DNA of 27,574 bases, from the NCBI GenBank assembly GCA_041907145.1, contig JAYRHW010000106.1, forward strand, positions 1 through 27,574, read 5' to 3'. Numbering within the stretch: the first letter of the stretch is position 1; every line of letters begins with the position of its first letter. The notes beneath the pieces are model-generated. The model saw only the letters and a program-made list of their open reading frames with translations. It was not told where the DNA came from and searched no databases. This DNA comes from JAFLCA01 sp041907145 (GTDB taxonomy: Bacteria; Bdellovibrionota_C; UBA2361; JAFLCA01). This document shows positions 6,465 through 15,727 of this stretch, in pieces. The translations under genes and the position numbers were made by a program.

Positions 6465-7034
6465 TTAGTTCTGCGCTCGACCACCTGGCCGTACGAATAC
6501 TTTGATGTCTTTGATACGATCGCCCTTTTCGAGCTTTTTGAGAATCTCGGCGCCCTTAATCAGCTTACCGAATACTGTATAGGAGCCGTCCATATGGGGA
6601 GCGTCAGACAATAAGATATGGAATTGGGATCCGTTCGAGCGGCGCTCTGGATTTACATAGTCAGGTTTGCGTGCCATACCGAGACTGCCGAATTCATTCG
6701 GCTGCTTGCTAAACTCCGGCGGGAGTTCGTAGCCGGGGCCGCTTGAGGGCTTGCCATCCGGCGATCCCCCTTGGATGACATAGCCTGGATAAAGGAGATG
6801 GAAAGTCAGACCCTTGTAAAAGTTCTTATCGGCAAGGTACTTGAAATTTGCCACATGCCAGGGAGCATCCTCGGGAAAAAGCTCGAAATAGAGGTCCCCC
6901 TTCTCTGTGTAAATGATGGCGCTGCGAAGCTTGGCCAATTCCGCGGCCTTGGGCAGCTCGAAGGGGGGTTCGGACTCGGCGAACGCAGCTCCGCTTAGCA
7001 GCAATGAGAAAACGAATAGCAACCTACAAAACAT
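6465..7034 (-). CDS. Exported cyclophilin-type peptidyl-prolyl isomerase
   Basis: The protein has 189 residues with a cleavable signal peptide (cleavage AFA|E after residue 19), so it is periplasmic. The cyclophilin fold is plain from FHLLYPGYVIQGG, NGSQFHILLSD and DGSYTVFGKL, the counterparts of FHRIIPGFMCQGG, NGSQFFI and DGKHVVFGKV in human CypA. The family catalyses cis-trans isomerisation of prolyl bonds and assists folding of envelope proteins. The key active-site Arg (CypA Arg55) is Leu here and Trp121 is His, so activity may be weak or the protein may act as a binder. It is divergent from the VWA gene and convergent with the small gene ending at 6424. Confidence 0.9.
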   Translation of the reverse strand: MFCRLLFVFSLLLSGAAFAESEPPFELPKAAELAKLRSAIIYTEKGDLYFELFPEDAPWHVANFKYLADKNFYKGLTFHLLYPGYVIQGGSPDGKPSSGPGYELPPEFSKQPNEFGSLGMARKPDYVNPERRSNGSQFHILLSDAPHMDGSYTVFGKLIKGAEILKKLEKGDRIKDIKVFVRPGGRAQN

Positions 7035-7157
7035 AACGCGAACAAGTGTAGCGTCTTTTAAGCGCTCGGGCGAGGTTGGCGGTTTTTGGGTTTACAGCCT
7101 AAGCTTTTCTGGCTAACCTATTGTTTTATCTCGGATCTCGCGCTCTCTGTAGGCCCA

Positions 7158-9371
7158 ATGACCAAGCTTTTGCTCCCTGCCGGATGTCTTCGAGTAATGA
7201 CCTCGCTGGCTGCGGCATGCGTGTTTTTCACCGCAGCACTTCCACTCGCTGCGGAGCAGCGCGAGCTTAAGGTCGAGTCGACAGACAAAGTTGATGCTGT
7301 TTTGGTGCTCGATGCTTCCGGAAGTATGCGTCAAACCGATCCGCAGCGACTGCGTGACGAGGGCGCCAAGCTCTTCGTGCAATTTCTCAAACCAGGCGAT
7401 CGTTTGGGCATCATAGGGTTTTCTGACAAGGCCGAGGTAATTCGCCCGCTGTCCGATTATGCTCCCGATCAGGAGCAGTCGATTGCCAAGGATATAGAGA
7501 AAGTCGGCAACTCGGGAGAGTTTACGGATCTCTCAGTAGGCATCAATGCTGCTGGGGCCATGTTGCGGGCAGCCAAGCGTGAGGGAGCTTCTCCCACGAT
7601 CGTTCTGCTCTCGGATGGAAAGATGGATCCTCCGCCGGCGGCCGGGGCAGCGGCGACACTGACCTCTGATCTCCTGAATAAGGCGCTGCCTGACTTTAAG
7701 GCCGAGGGTATCAAGGTTCATACCCTCTCTTTTAGCGACCAGGCCGACAAGGATTTGCTCGCGCAGATCGCTGTCGGCACCGAGGGCAGTCATTTTTTCA
7801 CCCCGAACTCTGACGATGTTCATCGGTCCTACGCCGATCTCTTTCTGGTGGTGAAGAAGCCCCAAATGCTTCCCCTTACCAGCAAGGGCTTCAAGATTGA
7901 TGCCGATATTTCCGAGGCAACATTCTACGTGAATGGGGAGCCGGGAGCGGATGTTAAGATTCTCACCCCGTCGGGAAAGGAAATTTCCGCCGCGACCAGC
8001 CAGGAGGGGATCAAGTGGTTCAAGGGGCAGAAGTTCGACGTTATCACCATTCAAAAACCTGAGATTGGAGACTGGAAGGTGCTTGGGTTGCCAACCAATG
8101 ACGGCTTTGCCACCGTGCTCACGAATCTCAAGCTCGTCACTGATTGGCCGAACTCACTAAACCTCGGCACTCCGGCGCTATTGCAGGCTCGGCTGTATGA
8201 ATCCGAGAAGCCAATCGTGCTTCCTGAGATGACGCAGGCGATTCGCTACGCCTTTCAGATTATTCCTACCGATCGAGTATCGGAGCCTGTCATGCGCGAG
8301 GCCTTGTTTGACGATGGAACACACGGCGACAAGATTGCTAATGACGGAATATTCAGCTTCCTTGTCGATCTCCAGGAAGTCGGAGAGTACCGTCTCCAAA
8401 TCGTGGCCCAGGCGCCCACCTTTGAGCGCCGACAACAGTTAGCCTTTCGTGTAAAGCCTCGGATTGTCACCCTCTCGGTCGGCGGTTCGGAGCACGCGGG
8501 GAAAGCTGCGGCAGCAGAGGGCCATGCGGCTCCCGCCTCGGAAGGAGCACACGGCGACCACGCGGCACCGAGCGGCCACGGAGAGAAGGAGACTGCCCCA
8601 GCCGAAACCAAAGCCCAGACTGGGGACTCGTTCTTGGTAGAGCTTTCACCCGAGGTTGCTGGCCTCAAGGATGCCGAAGTTAAGATCGTTGCTATCGACA
8701 AGAACAATAAGCGTTTTGCCTTCTCAGCGGCTTCAGCCGGCGATGCCTTGACCTATCGAGCTTCGGTGGCCGCCCTGCCGCATGACGGCAGCTACGAGGT
8801 CCAGGCATTCTTATCCGGAGAGACCAAAAAGAAGAGCAGAGTAAAGGAAGACAGCAACATCATAAGTTTCGAGAAGGTGACAGCTGGAGAACAGAGCGAG
8901 GAAGTTCATGTCGTTGTTGAACCTAAGAAGGAGGAGGAAGAGGCCCCCTCGCCAATTCTGCCGATACTACTCCTGACGCTCCTGAATGCGGCGGCAGGGT
9001 TTGCGGGGCATCTGATGCTCAAGAAGGCGCAGAGCGAAGTAAGTTTCAAGGTTCCCGAGTTCGAATCGGTGACTGATGTCGAAGCAGCAATTCAACAATT
9101 GGAAGCCGCAGCGGCACAGACCGAGATCGATCTCAACGATCCGCGGCTCAACGCTGAGAGCGCCGGCTCGCTCAAGTTTTACAAGGGCGGTTCGCCCGGC
9201 CCGTCGGTGGGCGCGGCACCTGCTCAGCCCGCCGAGGCAGTCTCTGAAGGGAAACCCGCGCCGGAGGAAGTTCCCGCCGCGCCGGCAGCTCCTGCCGAGG
9301 AATCTGCAGAAGCAGCATCCTCTGAAGGCGAGGCAGCTTCCGAGGAAAGCTCCGAGGAGGCCAAGCAATGA
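7158..9371 (+). CDS. VWA-domain membrane protein with large extracytoplasmic region
   Basis: The protein has 737 residues from the ATG at 7158, which gives a good signal peptide (hydrophobic core about residues 14-31); an in-frame TTG at 7086 is less likely. Residues about 44-225 form a von Willebrand factor A domain with the MIDAS triad DASGS (Asp52, Ser54, Ser56), a metal-dependent protein-binding site. A central beta-rich part includes FDDGTHGDKIANDGIF, resembling a choice-of-anchor X-type module. A His-rich low-complexity stretch follows (about 445-480), then one membrane span (about 598-618) and an Ala/Glu-rich, probably cytoplasmic, tail of about 120 residues. It overlaps the next gene by 4 bases (ATGA), implying translational coupling. 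Its partner and role are unknown. Confidence 0.85.
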   Translation: MTKLLLPAGCLRVMTSLAAACVFFTAALPLAAEQRELKVESTDKVDAVLVLDASGSMRQTDPQRLRDEGAKLFVQFLKPGDRLGIIGFSDKAEVIRPLSDYAPDQEQSIAKDIEKVGNSGEFTDLSVGINAAGAMLRAAKREGASPTIVLLSDGKMDPPPAAGAAATLTSDLLNKALPDFKAEGIKVHTLSFSDQADKDLLAQIAVGTEGSHFFTPNSDDVHRSYADLFLVVKKPQMLPLTSKGFKIDADISEATFYVNGEPGADVKILTPSGKEISAATSQEGIKWFKGQKFDVITIQKPEIGDWKVLGLPTNDGFATVLTNLKLVTDWPNSLNLGTPALLQARLYESEKPIVLPEMTQAIRYAFQIIPTDRVSEPVMREALFDDGTHGDKIANDGIFSFLVDLQEVGEYRLQIVAQAPTFERRQQLAFRVKPRIVTLSVGGSEHAGKAAAAEGHAAPASEGAHGDHAAPSGHGEKETAPAETKAQTGDSFLVELSPEVAGLKDAEVKIVAIDKNNKRFAFSAASAGDALTYRASVAALPHDGSYEVQAFLSGETKKKSRVKEDSNIISFEKVTAGEQSEEVHVVVEPKKEEEEAPSPILPILLLTLLNAAAGFAGHLMLKKAQSEVSFKVPEFESVTDVEAAIQQLEAAAAQTEIDLNDPRLNAESAGSLKFYKGGSPGPSVGAAPAQPAEAVSEGKPAPEEVPAAPAAPAEESAEAASSEGEAASEESSEEAKQ

Positions 9372-10066
9372 GCATCGTGCTATTGCTGGTTATTGGTCTG
9401 ATTGAAGCTGCGGCGGCAGTGGGCGGACTTTTTTACCTGCTACAAAAGCAGAAGGTGGCCTCGACGGGCGGGGCGCTGTCGGTGCTCGAGGACCGCTCCA
9501 AGCTCGTGACATCTCTCAAGGAGAAGCTCGAGCAGTTATACGGATCCATGGTTGAACTGCCTTCGCTCATCGAGCGGGCTAAGGAACTGCGTAGTGCGCA
9601 GGAAGCTCTCAAGGCCGAGCGCGGGCGCATTACCATCACCCAAGCTGAGCTCGAGACCATCGAGACACGCTTGCGCGAGCTCGAGGAAATTGAGCGTGAA
9701 CTCGAAGCCAGCGGCATCGAGACCAAGGAAGAGCTCAATATTCTCAACAAGAAGCAGAAGGACCTCACCGCGCGCAATGAGGCGCTCAAGGCTCAGATTG
9801 CCTCATCGGTTCAGCAGTTAGACCAACTGCTCGGCCAAATCGAAGTTAGTGCGCAGGTGCAGGATCAGATTCAGAGCATGAAGGGCGAGCTTTTGAACAC
9901 TGAGATGAAGATTACCGATCTGCTCACACAGATTGAGATGGGCAACGAACAATATTTCATCATGAAACAGCGCTATGACGCTCTCGACATCGAGTACGCG
10001 CAGCTCTACGAGAAGTTCTCGGAAGCCGAGGCGATGATGGGCGGCGACAAGAAGGAAAAAGAGTAG
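9368..10066 (+). CDS. Membrane-anchored coiled-coil protein
   Basis: The protein has 232 residues. An N-terminal hydrophobic segment (about 3-25, IVLLLVIGLIEAAAAVGGLFYLL) is followed by almost continuous coiled coil (about 45-225) with heptad-like Leu/Ile spacing and many Glu, Lys, Arg and Gln. It probably sits in the inner membrane with a long rod on the cytoplasmic side, given the Lys/Gln residues right after the span. Its ATG lies within the stop region of the VWA gene, so the two products are probably made together and may form one complex, perhaps through the VWA protein's cytoplasmic tail. No enzyme motif is visible. Confidence 0.8.
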   Translation: MSIVLLLVIGLIEAAAAVGGLFYLLQKQKVASTGGALSVLEDRSKLVTSLKEKLEQLYGSMVELPSLIERAKELRSAQEALKAERGRITITQAELETIETRLRELEEIERELEASGIETKEELNILNKKQKDLTARNEALKAQIASSVQQLDQLLGQIEVSAQVQDQIQSMKGELLNTEMKITDLLTQIEMGNEQYFIMKQRYDALDIEYAQLYEKFSEAEAMMGGDKKEKE

Positions 10067-10091
10067 CTGCTCCGTCCGCTAGTGAAATGTC

Positions 10092-11564
10092 ATGCCAAAA
10101 GATTATTTTTCCGCACAGCGCGCCTTCAACCTTAGTGAGTTAAGCACTGGCGCGCGCATTCATGTGATCGGTGTCAGCGGTGTCGCAATGGCGCAACTTG
10201 CGGTTGCGCTTGCCGAGGCAGGCTACCAAGTTTCTGGCAGTGACAAGGAATTTTATGAGCCGATGGGCAGCTACTTGGCCAATTCGGCAGTGCGACTCTG
10301 TAAAGGCTATAGAGCGGAGAATGTAGCGGCCGATGTGCAGGCGGTCGTGATCGGGAATGCCGTTAGCTATGGGCACCCGGAAGTCGATGAAGTAGAGCGG
10401 CGGCAAATTGCCTACAGCTTCTTTCCGAAATTGCTTCATGAACTGCTTATTGCCGGGCGGCATTCAATCGTTGTTGCCGGAACGCATGGCAAATCCACCA
10501 CGACTGCCATGATAGCCGCTCTTATGGACACGCTCGGACAGCGCCCGAGCTATTTTATTGGCGGTGTAGCTCGGGATTTGCCAAGGAGTCTCTGTGTTGG
10601 TGCGGGAGCGGTGAGCGTTGTCGAGGGAGATGAGTATGATAGCGCCTTTTTTGCCAAAGTCCCCAAATTTAATTTCTATCATCCTGAAACCTTCATTATT
10701 ACTTCGATTGAATATGATCATGCGGATATTTATCCAGACTTGCAGTCGATCGAGAAGGTATTTGATGAGCAGGTGCGAAGACTCCCCAGCGGCGCCACGG
10801 TCATCTGCTGTAATGACTACGATAATCTCTCCCGTTTAGCTTCCCAGTGGAGAAGGGAGTGCCCCTGTTCAATTGTGACCTATGGGGCTAAGGCGGGCGC
10901 AGATTGGACTATTGCCTCGGTGTCAGCTCGTGACGGGGTTCAGAACATAGAGGCACGCGGCGCCCATGGGCAGTCGCGACACTGGCAGCTTCGTGTCCCG
11001 GGTGCGCACAATGTCCTTAACTCATTGGCTGCATTGTTGGCAGCAGATTTGCGCGGGCTCGACGGGGCCAAGGTAGCCGGAGCTCTGGCGAAATTTAAGG
11101 GCGTAAAGCGCAGGCAGGAAGTCCGCTACAACGAGAATGAAATTACGGTCATAGAAGATTTTGCGCATCATCCCACTGCCGTGCGGGAGACCATTCAGGC
11201 GATTCGCCAGGCTTACCCAGGAAGGGATCTCTGGGCCGTATTCGAACCGCGATCCAATACCAGCCGCAAGAAGGTCTTCCAGCAGGCGTACGTAGAGGCA
11301 TTTAGGCTTGCCGATAAGGCCCTGCTCTGCGACGTGACCGCCCGCGCTAACGATTCTAAAGATGATCTGCTCGATGTTTCCGTGCTCTCGCAAAACATCA
11401 ACACCGCGGGTACGGCATGCCGGACACTGCCGGACGCCGGAAGCATCGCCGGCGCTCTTGGGCGCGAGGCGAAAAAAGGCGACGTATTCCTGATTATGTC
11501 CAACGGCTCGTTTGGGGGACTTATCGATCTGTTGCTTCCGCTGCTTGGCCGAGCGTCACATTAA
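10092..11564 (+). CDS. mpl: UDP-MurNAc:L-Ala-gamma-D-Glu-mDAP ligase (murein recycling)
   Basis: The protein has 490 residues, slightly longer than typical Mpl of about 450. It joins the recycled tripeptide L-Ala-gamma-D-Glu-meso-DAP to UDP-MurNAc using ATP, in the cytoplasm. The N-terminal Rossmann-like domain begins IHVIGVSGVAMAQLA; the central ATPase domain has the P-loop AGTHGKSTTT; VVEGDEYDSAFF is characteristic of Mpl rather than MurC, and EDFAHHPTAV lies in the C-terminal ligase part. It follows the coiled-coil gene by 25 bases on the same strand, so it may share the VWA operon's transcript. The stop region overlaps priA by 9 bases, tail to tail. Confidence 0.93.
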   Translation: MPKDYFSAQRAFNLSELSTGARIHVIGVSGVAMAQLAVALAEAGYQVSGSDKEFYEPMGSYLANSAVRLCKGYRAENVAADVQAVVIGNAVSYGHPEVDEVERRQIAYSFFPKLLHELLIAGRHSIVVAGTHGKSTTTAMIAALMDTLGQRPSYFIGGVARDLPRSLCVGAGAVSVVEGDEYDSAFFAKVPKFNFYHPETFIITSIEYDHADIYPDLQSIEKVFDEQVRRLPSGATVICCNDYDNLSRLASQWRRECPCSIVTYGAKAGADWTIASVSARDGVQNIEARGAHGQSRHWQLRVPGAHNVLNSLAALLAADLRGLDGAKVAGALAKFKGVKRRQEVRYNENEITVIEDFAHHPTAVRETIQAIRQAYPGRDLWAVFEPRSNTSRKKVFQQAYVEAFRLADKALLCDVTARANDSKDDLLDVSVLSQNINTAGTACRTLPDAGSIAGALGREAKKGDVFLIMSNGSFGGLIDLLLPLLGRASH

Positions 11565-13787
11565 ATCTTGGGGATCCATATCAAAGACTACGCGCACATG
11601 ATTGTTGGGCGTGATGCTGTGCTGCACATCATGCATGATGCGATTCAGTTGCGAGGCGCTCTTGGCCTTGATCAAGTAATGCCAGCGCCATAGGGCGCGA
11701 AGTTTTTCGATAGGCGCCGTAGTTGGTCCAAGCACCACAAGAGGGTATTTCCTGGCTTGCATGCTCGCATCGATCACTCCGCGCAGCGCGCGGGCAAAGC
11801 GAGCGCCATAATCTCGGTTGGCAGCGCTAATAATGATGCGCAAGATTCGGGTATAGGGCGGATAGCTTAAATTCTTTCTGGAGTTGAGCTCTATCTTGGC
11901 GAAACTATCGAAATCCCTCTGCTGCGTCATGACGATGCTATGATTCTTGGGAGCGCGCGTTTGCAGGACGACACTGCCTGGCTTGTCTCCTCGTCCGGCG
12001 CGCCCTGATGCTTGTGTAAGAAGCTGAAAGACTCTTTCGCCGGCCCGGAAGTCGGGCATGTGCAAGCCCACATCGCAGTCGATAACCCCGACCAGAGTGA
12101 CGCCTGGCAGGTCATGTCCCTTGGCAATCATCTGCGTGCCGACGAGGATGTCAGTAGAACCATCCCGAACAGCATCGAGCAGCGCACGGTAGCTCGCAGC
12201 ATCCTGCACGGCATCTCGGTCGAGTCGCGCGATGCGGGCTTGCGGGAACAAGGCCAGCAGTTCGTCGAATATCTTCTCGGTGCCCGCGCCACGCTGCAGG
12301 AGCGGCGCGCCGCCCTTTCCATCACTGCCTTGGCACTGCGAGCAGTATTGCGGGGACAAGACGCTGAGGTTGCAGTAGTGACACTGCAGCGAGTTCCGGT
12401 GTTTGTGATAGGTAAGCGTCACGCTGCAGTTGGGGCAATCGACCGTCGTTTGGCAAACTTCACACTGCAGATAGCTGGCAAATCCACGTCGATTGTACAG
12501 CAAAAATACTTGTTCCTTGCGTTCGAGGGCCTGTGTAATTGCTTCGGCAAGCTGCGGTGAAATGTTTTTGGACGGCATGTCCCAAGGTTTGACCGTGTTG
12601 AGATCGACCACCTGCATTTCGAGCGACTGACTGGCAGCGTGGCGGCTTGGCAGCGAGAGGAGCTTATATTTTCCGGTAACGGCGTTAAGATACGTCTCGA
12701 GGGAGGGAGTGGCCGAACCGAGAACCACCGAACACTTTTGCAGTTTGGCACGAACCAGCGCTAAATCCCGGGCGTTATAGCGTAAGCCCTCCGCCTGCTT
12801 GTATGAGCTCTCATGCTCCTCGTCGACGATGATGAGGCCCAAATTCTTTACGGGAGCAAAAATTCCGGAGCGCGCACCGATGGCAACGGTGCAGCGCCCT
12901 TCCAGGAGCGCACGCCAGGAGTCCCAGCGCGAGCGCTTGTGCAGGGCGCTGTGGAGTACTCCGATATTTTGCCCTAATCGCGCGCGAAAGCGGTCGATGA
13001 GCTGCGGGGTGAGCGCAATCTCCGGAACGATGATCAATGCACCTAGTCCCCGCTCCTGCGCATGCTTGATGGCCTCAATGTACACCTCGGTTTTGCCGCT
13101 GCCGGTGATGCCATGCAGTACGAAAGCTTCGAATAGGCGGCGCTCTAGGGCGGAGTTAATAGCATCGAGTGCGAGGCGCTGAGCTTGATTGAGCTCGACT
13201 GACTCCTTGGCCCATGCGGGTGGCGGCTCCGCATCACTGAGATGCTGATCGACGATTTCCCGTTCAATGAGCCTCACCAAGCCCTTGGCCTGCAGTGACT
13301 TGACCACACGGGAGGCACCCTTGACCCGGCGCCCCAATGATTCCAAATCGACTGGAGCCTTTTCCTGCGCCAGCAATCGCAGCAGTTCGCCTTGAGATTT
13401 AGCGGGGAGTTTCTCGGGCAGCTTGCTGCTGAGCGAGATGAGGCGTTCAAAGCGGCGTGGAACGACGGGTGGAATTGCTACATCGATGACATTTGACAGC
13501 GGTTCGCCATAGTAGTCTGCGATCCATTGAAAGAAGTCGAGCTGCTCCCTGCTAAAGCACGCCAGCGGCTCATCGGTATCGAAGACCGATTTTACTTCGA
13601 TCTTCTTGTCGTCCTTCACGAGGGGAGGTCTCGCGTTAGTGGCGACCACGTATCCCAGCGCACGGCGTCGGCCGAGCGGCACCTCGACTCGAGAGCCAAC
13701 TGCAACTTGGGAGGCGAGACTCTCCGGGACGCCGTAGGTCAGCGGCGAGTCCAGCGGGGGGATAACAACGTTTACGAGATTAGCCAT
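11556..13787 (-). CDS. priA: Primosomal protein N' (PriA replication-restart helicase)
   Basis: The protein has 743 residues, full length. PriA recognises stalled forks, unwinds the lagging arm 3' to 5' and loads the primosome. The N-terminal DNA-binding domain starts MANLVNVVIPPLDSPLTYGVP. Walker A is GITGSGKTEVY and Walker B is DEEHESSYKQ. Four Cys pairs (CEVC, CPNC, CHYC, CSQC) form the two-zinc insertion. Helicase motifs V and VI follow (VGTQMIAKGHDLPGV; QASGRAGRGDKPG). It is transcribed towards mpl and away from pilM. All key residues appear intact. Confidence 0.96.
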   Translation of the reverse strand: MANLVNVVIPPLDSPLTYGVPESLASQVAVGSRVEVPLGRRRALGYVVATNARPPLVKDDKKIEVKSVFDTDEPLACFSREQLDFFQWIADYYGEPLSNVIDVAIPPVVPRRFERLISLSSKLPEKLPAKSQGELLRLLAQEKAPVDLESLGRRVKGASRVVKSLQAKGLVRLIEREIVDQHLSDAEPPPAWAKESVELNQAQRLALDAINSALERRLFEAFVLHGITGSGKTEVYIEAIKHAQERGLGALIIVPEIALTPQLIDRFRARLGQNIGVLHSALHKRSRWDSWRALLEGRCTVAIGARSGIFAPVKNLGLIIVDEEHESSYKQAEGLRYNARDLALVRAKLQKCSVVLGSATPSLETYLNAVTGKYKLLSLPSRHAASQSLEMQVVDLNTVKPWDMPSKNISPQLAEAITQALERKEQVFLLYNRRGFASYLQCEVCQTTVDCPNCSVTLTYHKHRNSLQCHYCNLSVLSPQYCSQCQGSDGKGGAPLLQRGAGTEKIFDELLALFPQARIARLDRDAVQDAASYRALLDAVRDGSTDILVGTQMIAKGHDLPGVTLVGVIDCDVGLHMPDFRAGERVFQLLTQASGRAGRGDKPGSVVLQTRAPKNHSIVMTQQRDFDSFAKIELNSRKNLSYPPYTRILRIIISAANRDYGARFARALRGVIDASMQARKYPLVVLGPTTAPIEKLRALWRWHYLIKAKSASQLNRIMHDVQHSITPNNHVRVVFDMDPQDLM

Positions 13788-14007
13788 GACCGATTGAAGT
13801 AGGGGAATTCCGTCTCCGAAGCCCGCTCTTTAATTGCAGCTCTCATTTGCAGCACCTATTTAGAACATAATCTCATCTTTTTGAGGAATTTCCACCTTCA
13901 TAACGTGCCATTGTCAGCAATAGTCGCTTGGTTTCATGCATCATATAGTGAAGTTGCAGCTCCCCACGAGACTCACATGAGTTTGGAGCGTTCCAAAAGG
14001 GCTTCCA
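13788..14007. other. Divergent intergenic region between priA and pilM
   Basis: This 220-base region must hold the priA (minus) and pilM (plus) promoters. A TATAGT at 13944-13949 could be the pilM -10 box, but no -35 lies at proper spacing. A sigma-54 pattern (GG and GC 12 bases apart) was sought and not found. No small gene is apparent. Confidence 0.35.
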
Positions 14008-15117
14008 ATGGATTTTAAGTCGCTATTCCGTAAGAGAGAGTCGCTCATCAGCATCGACATAGGTTCGACTGCTGTAAAAATGATTGAACTCGACACATCG
14101 GGCCCACGCCCCAAATTGGTCAACATCGGAGTAGCTCCGATCAGCTATGAAATATTCTCCAACAACTCCATCACCAAGGGTGACAAGATTGCCGAACAGA
14201 TTTCGGCGCTGCTCGAAGCGAACTCGGTAGCGGATAAGCGTATTTCGACAGCCATTCCCGGGCCCTCCGTCTTTACCAAGAAGATCAAGATGCCGAAGCT
14301 CGATCTCGCCGAGCTGGCCAGCAACCTACAGTTCGAAGCCGGCAACTTCATCCCGCATAATATCGATGCCGTGCACCTCGATTACCATATCATCGGCGAA
14401 GGCGGGAAAAATCAGCTCGATGTGCTGCTCGTGGCAGTGAAGAACGAGATTCTCGATAGTTTTCTCGAGACTTTTTCGTACGCCGGTCTGGAGGTTGCAG
14501 TCGCGGATGTAGACTGTTTTGCGCTGCAAAATATGTTCGAACTCAACTACCCGGAGCTCACCTCGAAAGCCGTGGCACTCGTCAATGTCGGGGCGCGCTA
14601 TTCGAGTATCAACATTTGCAAGGACGGGCAGTCTCTGTTCACAGGAGATGTAGCCGTTGGTGGAAAACTGTTCACCGATGCAATCGCTGAAGTCATGGGA
14701 GTGCCCGCCGATCAGGCCGAGGCCCTGAAGCGTAAGAAGCCCAGCGGTGCCGGCACGAGTGCGCAAAATGACGCGATTGCCGGTGCGGTGCAGGATGTGC
14801 TGGATCGCAACATAGAATACATGGCTTCCGAGCTGAATCGACAGCTGAGCTTCTTTTGGAATGCGGCGGCCTCCGAGGAGCAAATCGAGACAATCATGCT
14901 CTGCGGCGGCGGATCGCTGGTGAAAGGATTGCCGGAGGAGCTGAGCGAACGAACCGGTATCAAGTGCCAGCTGCTCGATCCGCTGCGTGGCATAGAGAAG
15001 GGTGACAGTTTCGATGCAGCATTCCTGCAGGAAGTGGGTCCGCTCATGTCGGTGGCGGTCGGTCTCGGCATTCGAGAACCCGGAGATAAGATTATCCCAG
15101 AATATGACGAGGATTAG
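14008..15117 (+). CDS. pilM: Type IV pilus inner-membrane assembly protein PilM
   Basis: The protein has 369 residues, usual for PilM, with an actin/FtsA-like fold. The N-terminal LISIDIGSTAVKMIEL is the phosphate-1 loop of this family, and the C-terminal TIMLCGGGSLVKGLPE is the adenosine-binding motif. PilM is cytoplasmic, binds ATP and grips the short N-terminal peptide of PilN, linking the pilus motor to the alignment complex. AGGG lies about 8 bases upstream of the ATG. The stop is 2 bases before pilN, so it heads a tight pilM-N-O operon. Confidence 0.93.
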   Translation: MDFKSLFRKRESLISIDIGSTAVKMIELDTSGPRPKLVNIGVAPISYEIFSNNSITKGDKIAEQISALLEANSVADKRISTAIPGPSVFTKKIKMPKLDLAELASNLQFEAGNFIPHNIDAVHLDYHIIGEGGKNQLDVLLVAVKNEILDSFLETFSYAGLEVAVADVDCFALQNMFELNYPELTSKAVALVNVGARYSSINICKDGQSLFTGDVAVGGKLFTDAIAEVMGVPADQAEALKRKKPSGAGTSAQNDAIAGAVQDVLDRNIEYMASELNRQLSFFWNAAASEEQIETIMLCGGGSLVKGLPEELSERTGIKCQLLDPLRGIEKGDSFDAAFLQEVGPLMSVAVGLGIREPGDKIIPEYDED

Positions 15118-15119
15118 CC

Positions 15120-15719
15120 GTGATTAAAATTAATCTGTTAGGCGATGATACCGCCCAAGACAATACGGGCACCGTAGTCGTTGCTGCGTACGTGCTTTCA
15201 CTCGTGCTCTGCATCGGCGTCTTTGGTTTCATGCAGCGCTCGATAAGCAGCAAGGTGAATTCGCTCCAGACGGAGAAGTCCAAACTTGAGGGGCAGCTCG
15301 CCAGACTTCAGGAGACCACCAAAGAGGTCAAGGATTTGGATAAGAGCCGCGCCGAGCTCAACGACAAGCTCGTCGTCATTGCGACGCTCAAGCGCAGCAA
15401 GGTTGGCCCCGTCCGAGTGCTGGATGATTTGAACAAGTCGCTGCCTGAGCGGGCCTGGGTAACCGAGATGAAGGAGCAGAATGGCAGCCTTCGCATTATG
15501 GGCTTTGCGCTGGACAGTCAGACTGTCGCCGCATTCATGAAGGATCTGGCTTCCTCCGACTACTTTACGGGAGTGGAGCTGAACGAAACACGCACGGTCG
15601 AAAAAATGGGAGCGAAGATTCGCGACTTCTCGCTTGATGCGAAGTTGAGCTATGCGGGAAAGATCAAGGCCAAGAAGGATCAAGCCGCGGCTGCACCCGC
15701 CACGTCTAATAAGTTGTGA
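15120..15719 (+). CDS. pilN: Type IV pilus assembly protein PilN
   Basis: The protein has 199 residues and begins at GTG with GAGGA upstream. The N-terminal MIKINLLGDD is the family signature that docks in PilM. One membrane span follows (about 19-39, VVVAAYVLSLVLCIGVFGF), then a periplasmic coiled coil (about 43-80) and a small ferredoxin-like domain. PilN pairs with PilO in the inner-membrane alignment subcomplex. The Ala/Lys-rich tail is unremarkable. Confidence 0.92.
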   Translation: MIKINLLGDDTAQDNTGTVVVAAYVLSLVLCIGVFGFMQRSISSKVNSLQTEKSKLEGQLARLQETTKEVKDLDKSRAELNDKLVVIATLKRSKVGPVRVLDDLNKSLPERAWVTEMKEQNGSLRIMGFALDSQTVAAFMKDLASSDYFTGVELNETRTVEKMGAKIRDFSLDAKLSYAGKIKAKKDQAAAAPATSNKL

Positions 15720-15727
15720 GGTTGAGC

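Noticed and set aside
13921..13950. Sigma-54 promoter before pilM
   Set aside because: GG and GC elements are not 12 bases apart; no acceptable match.
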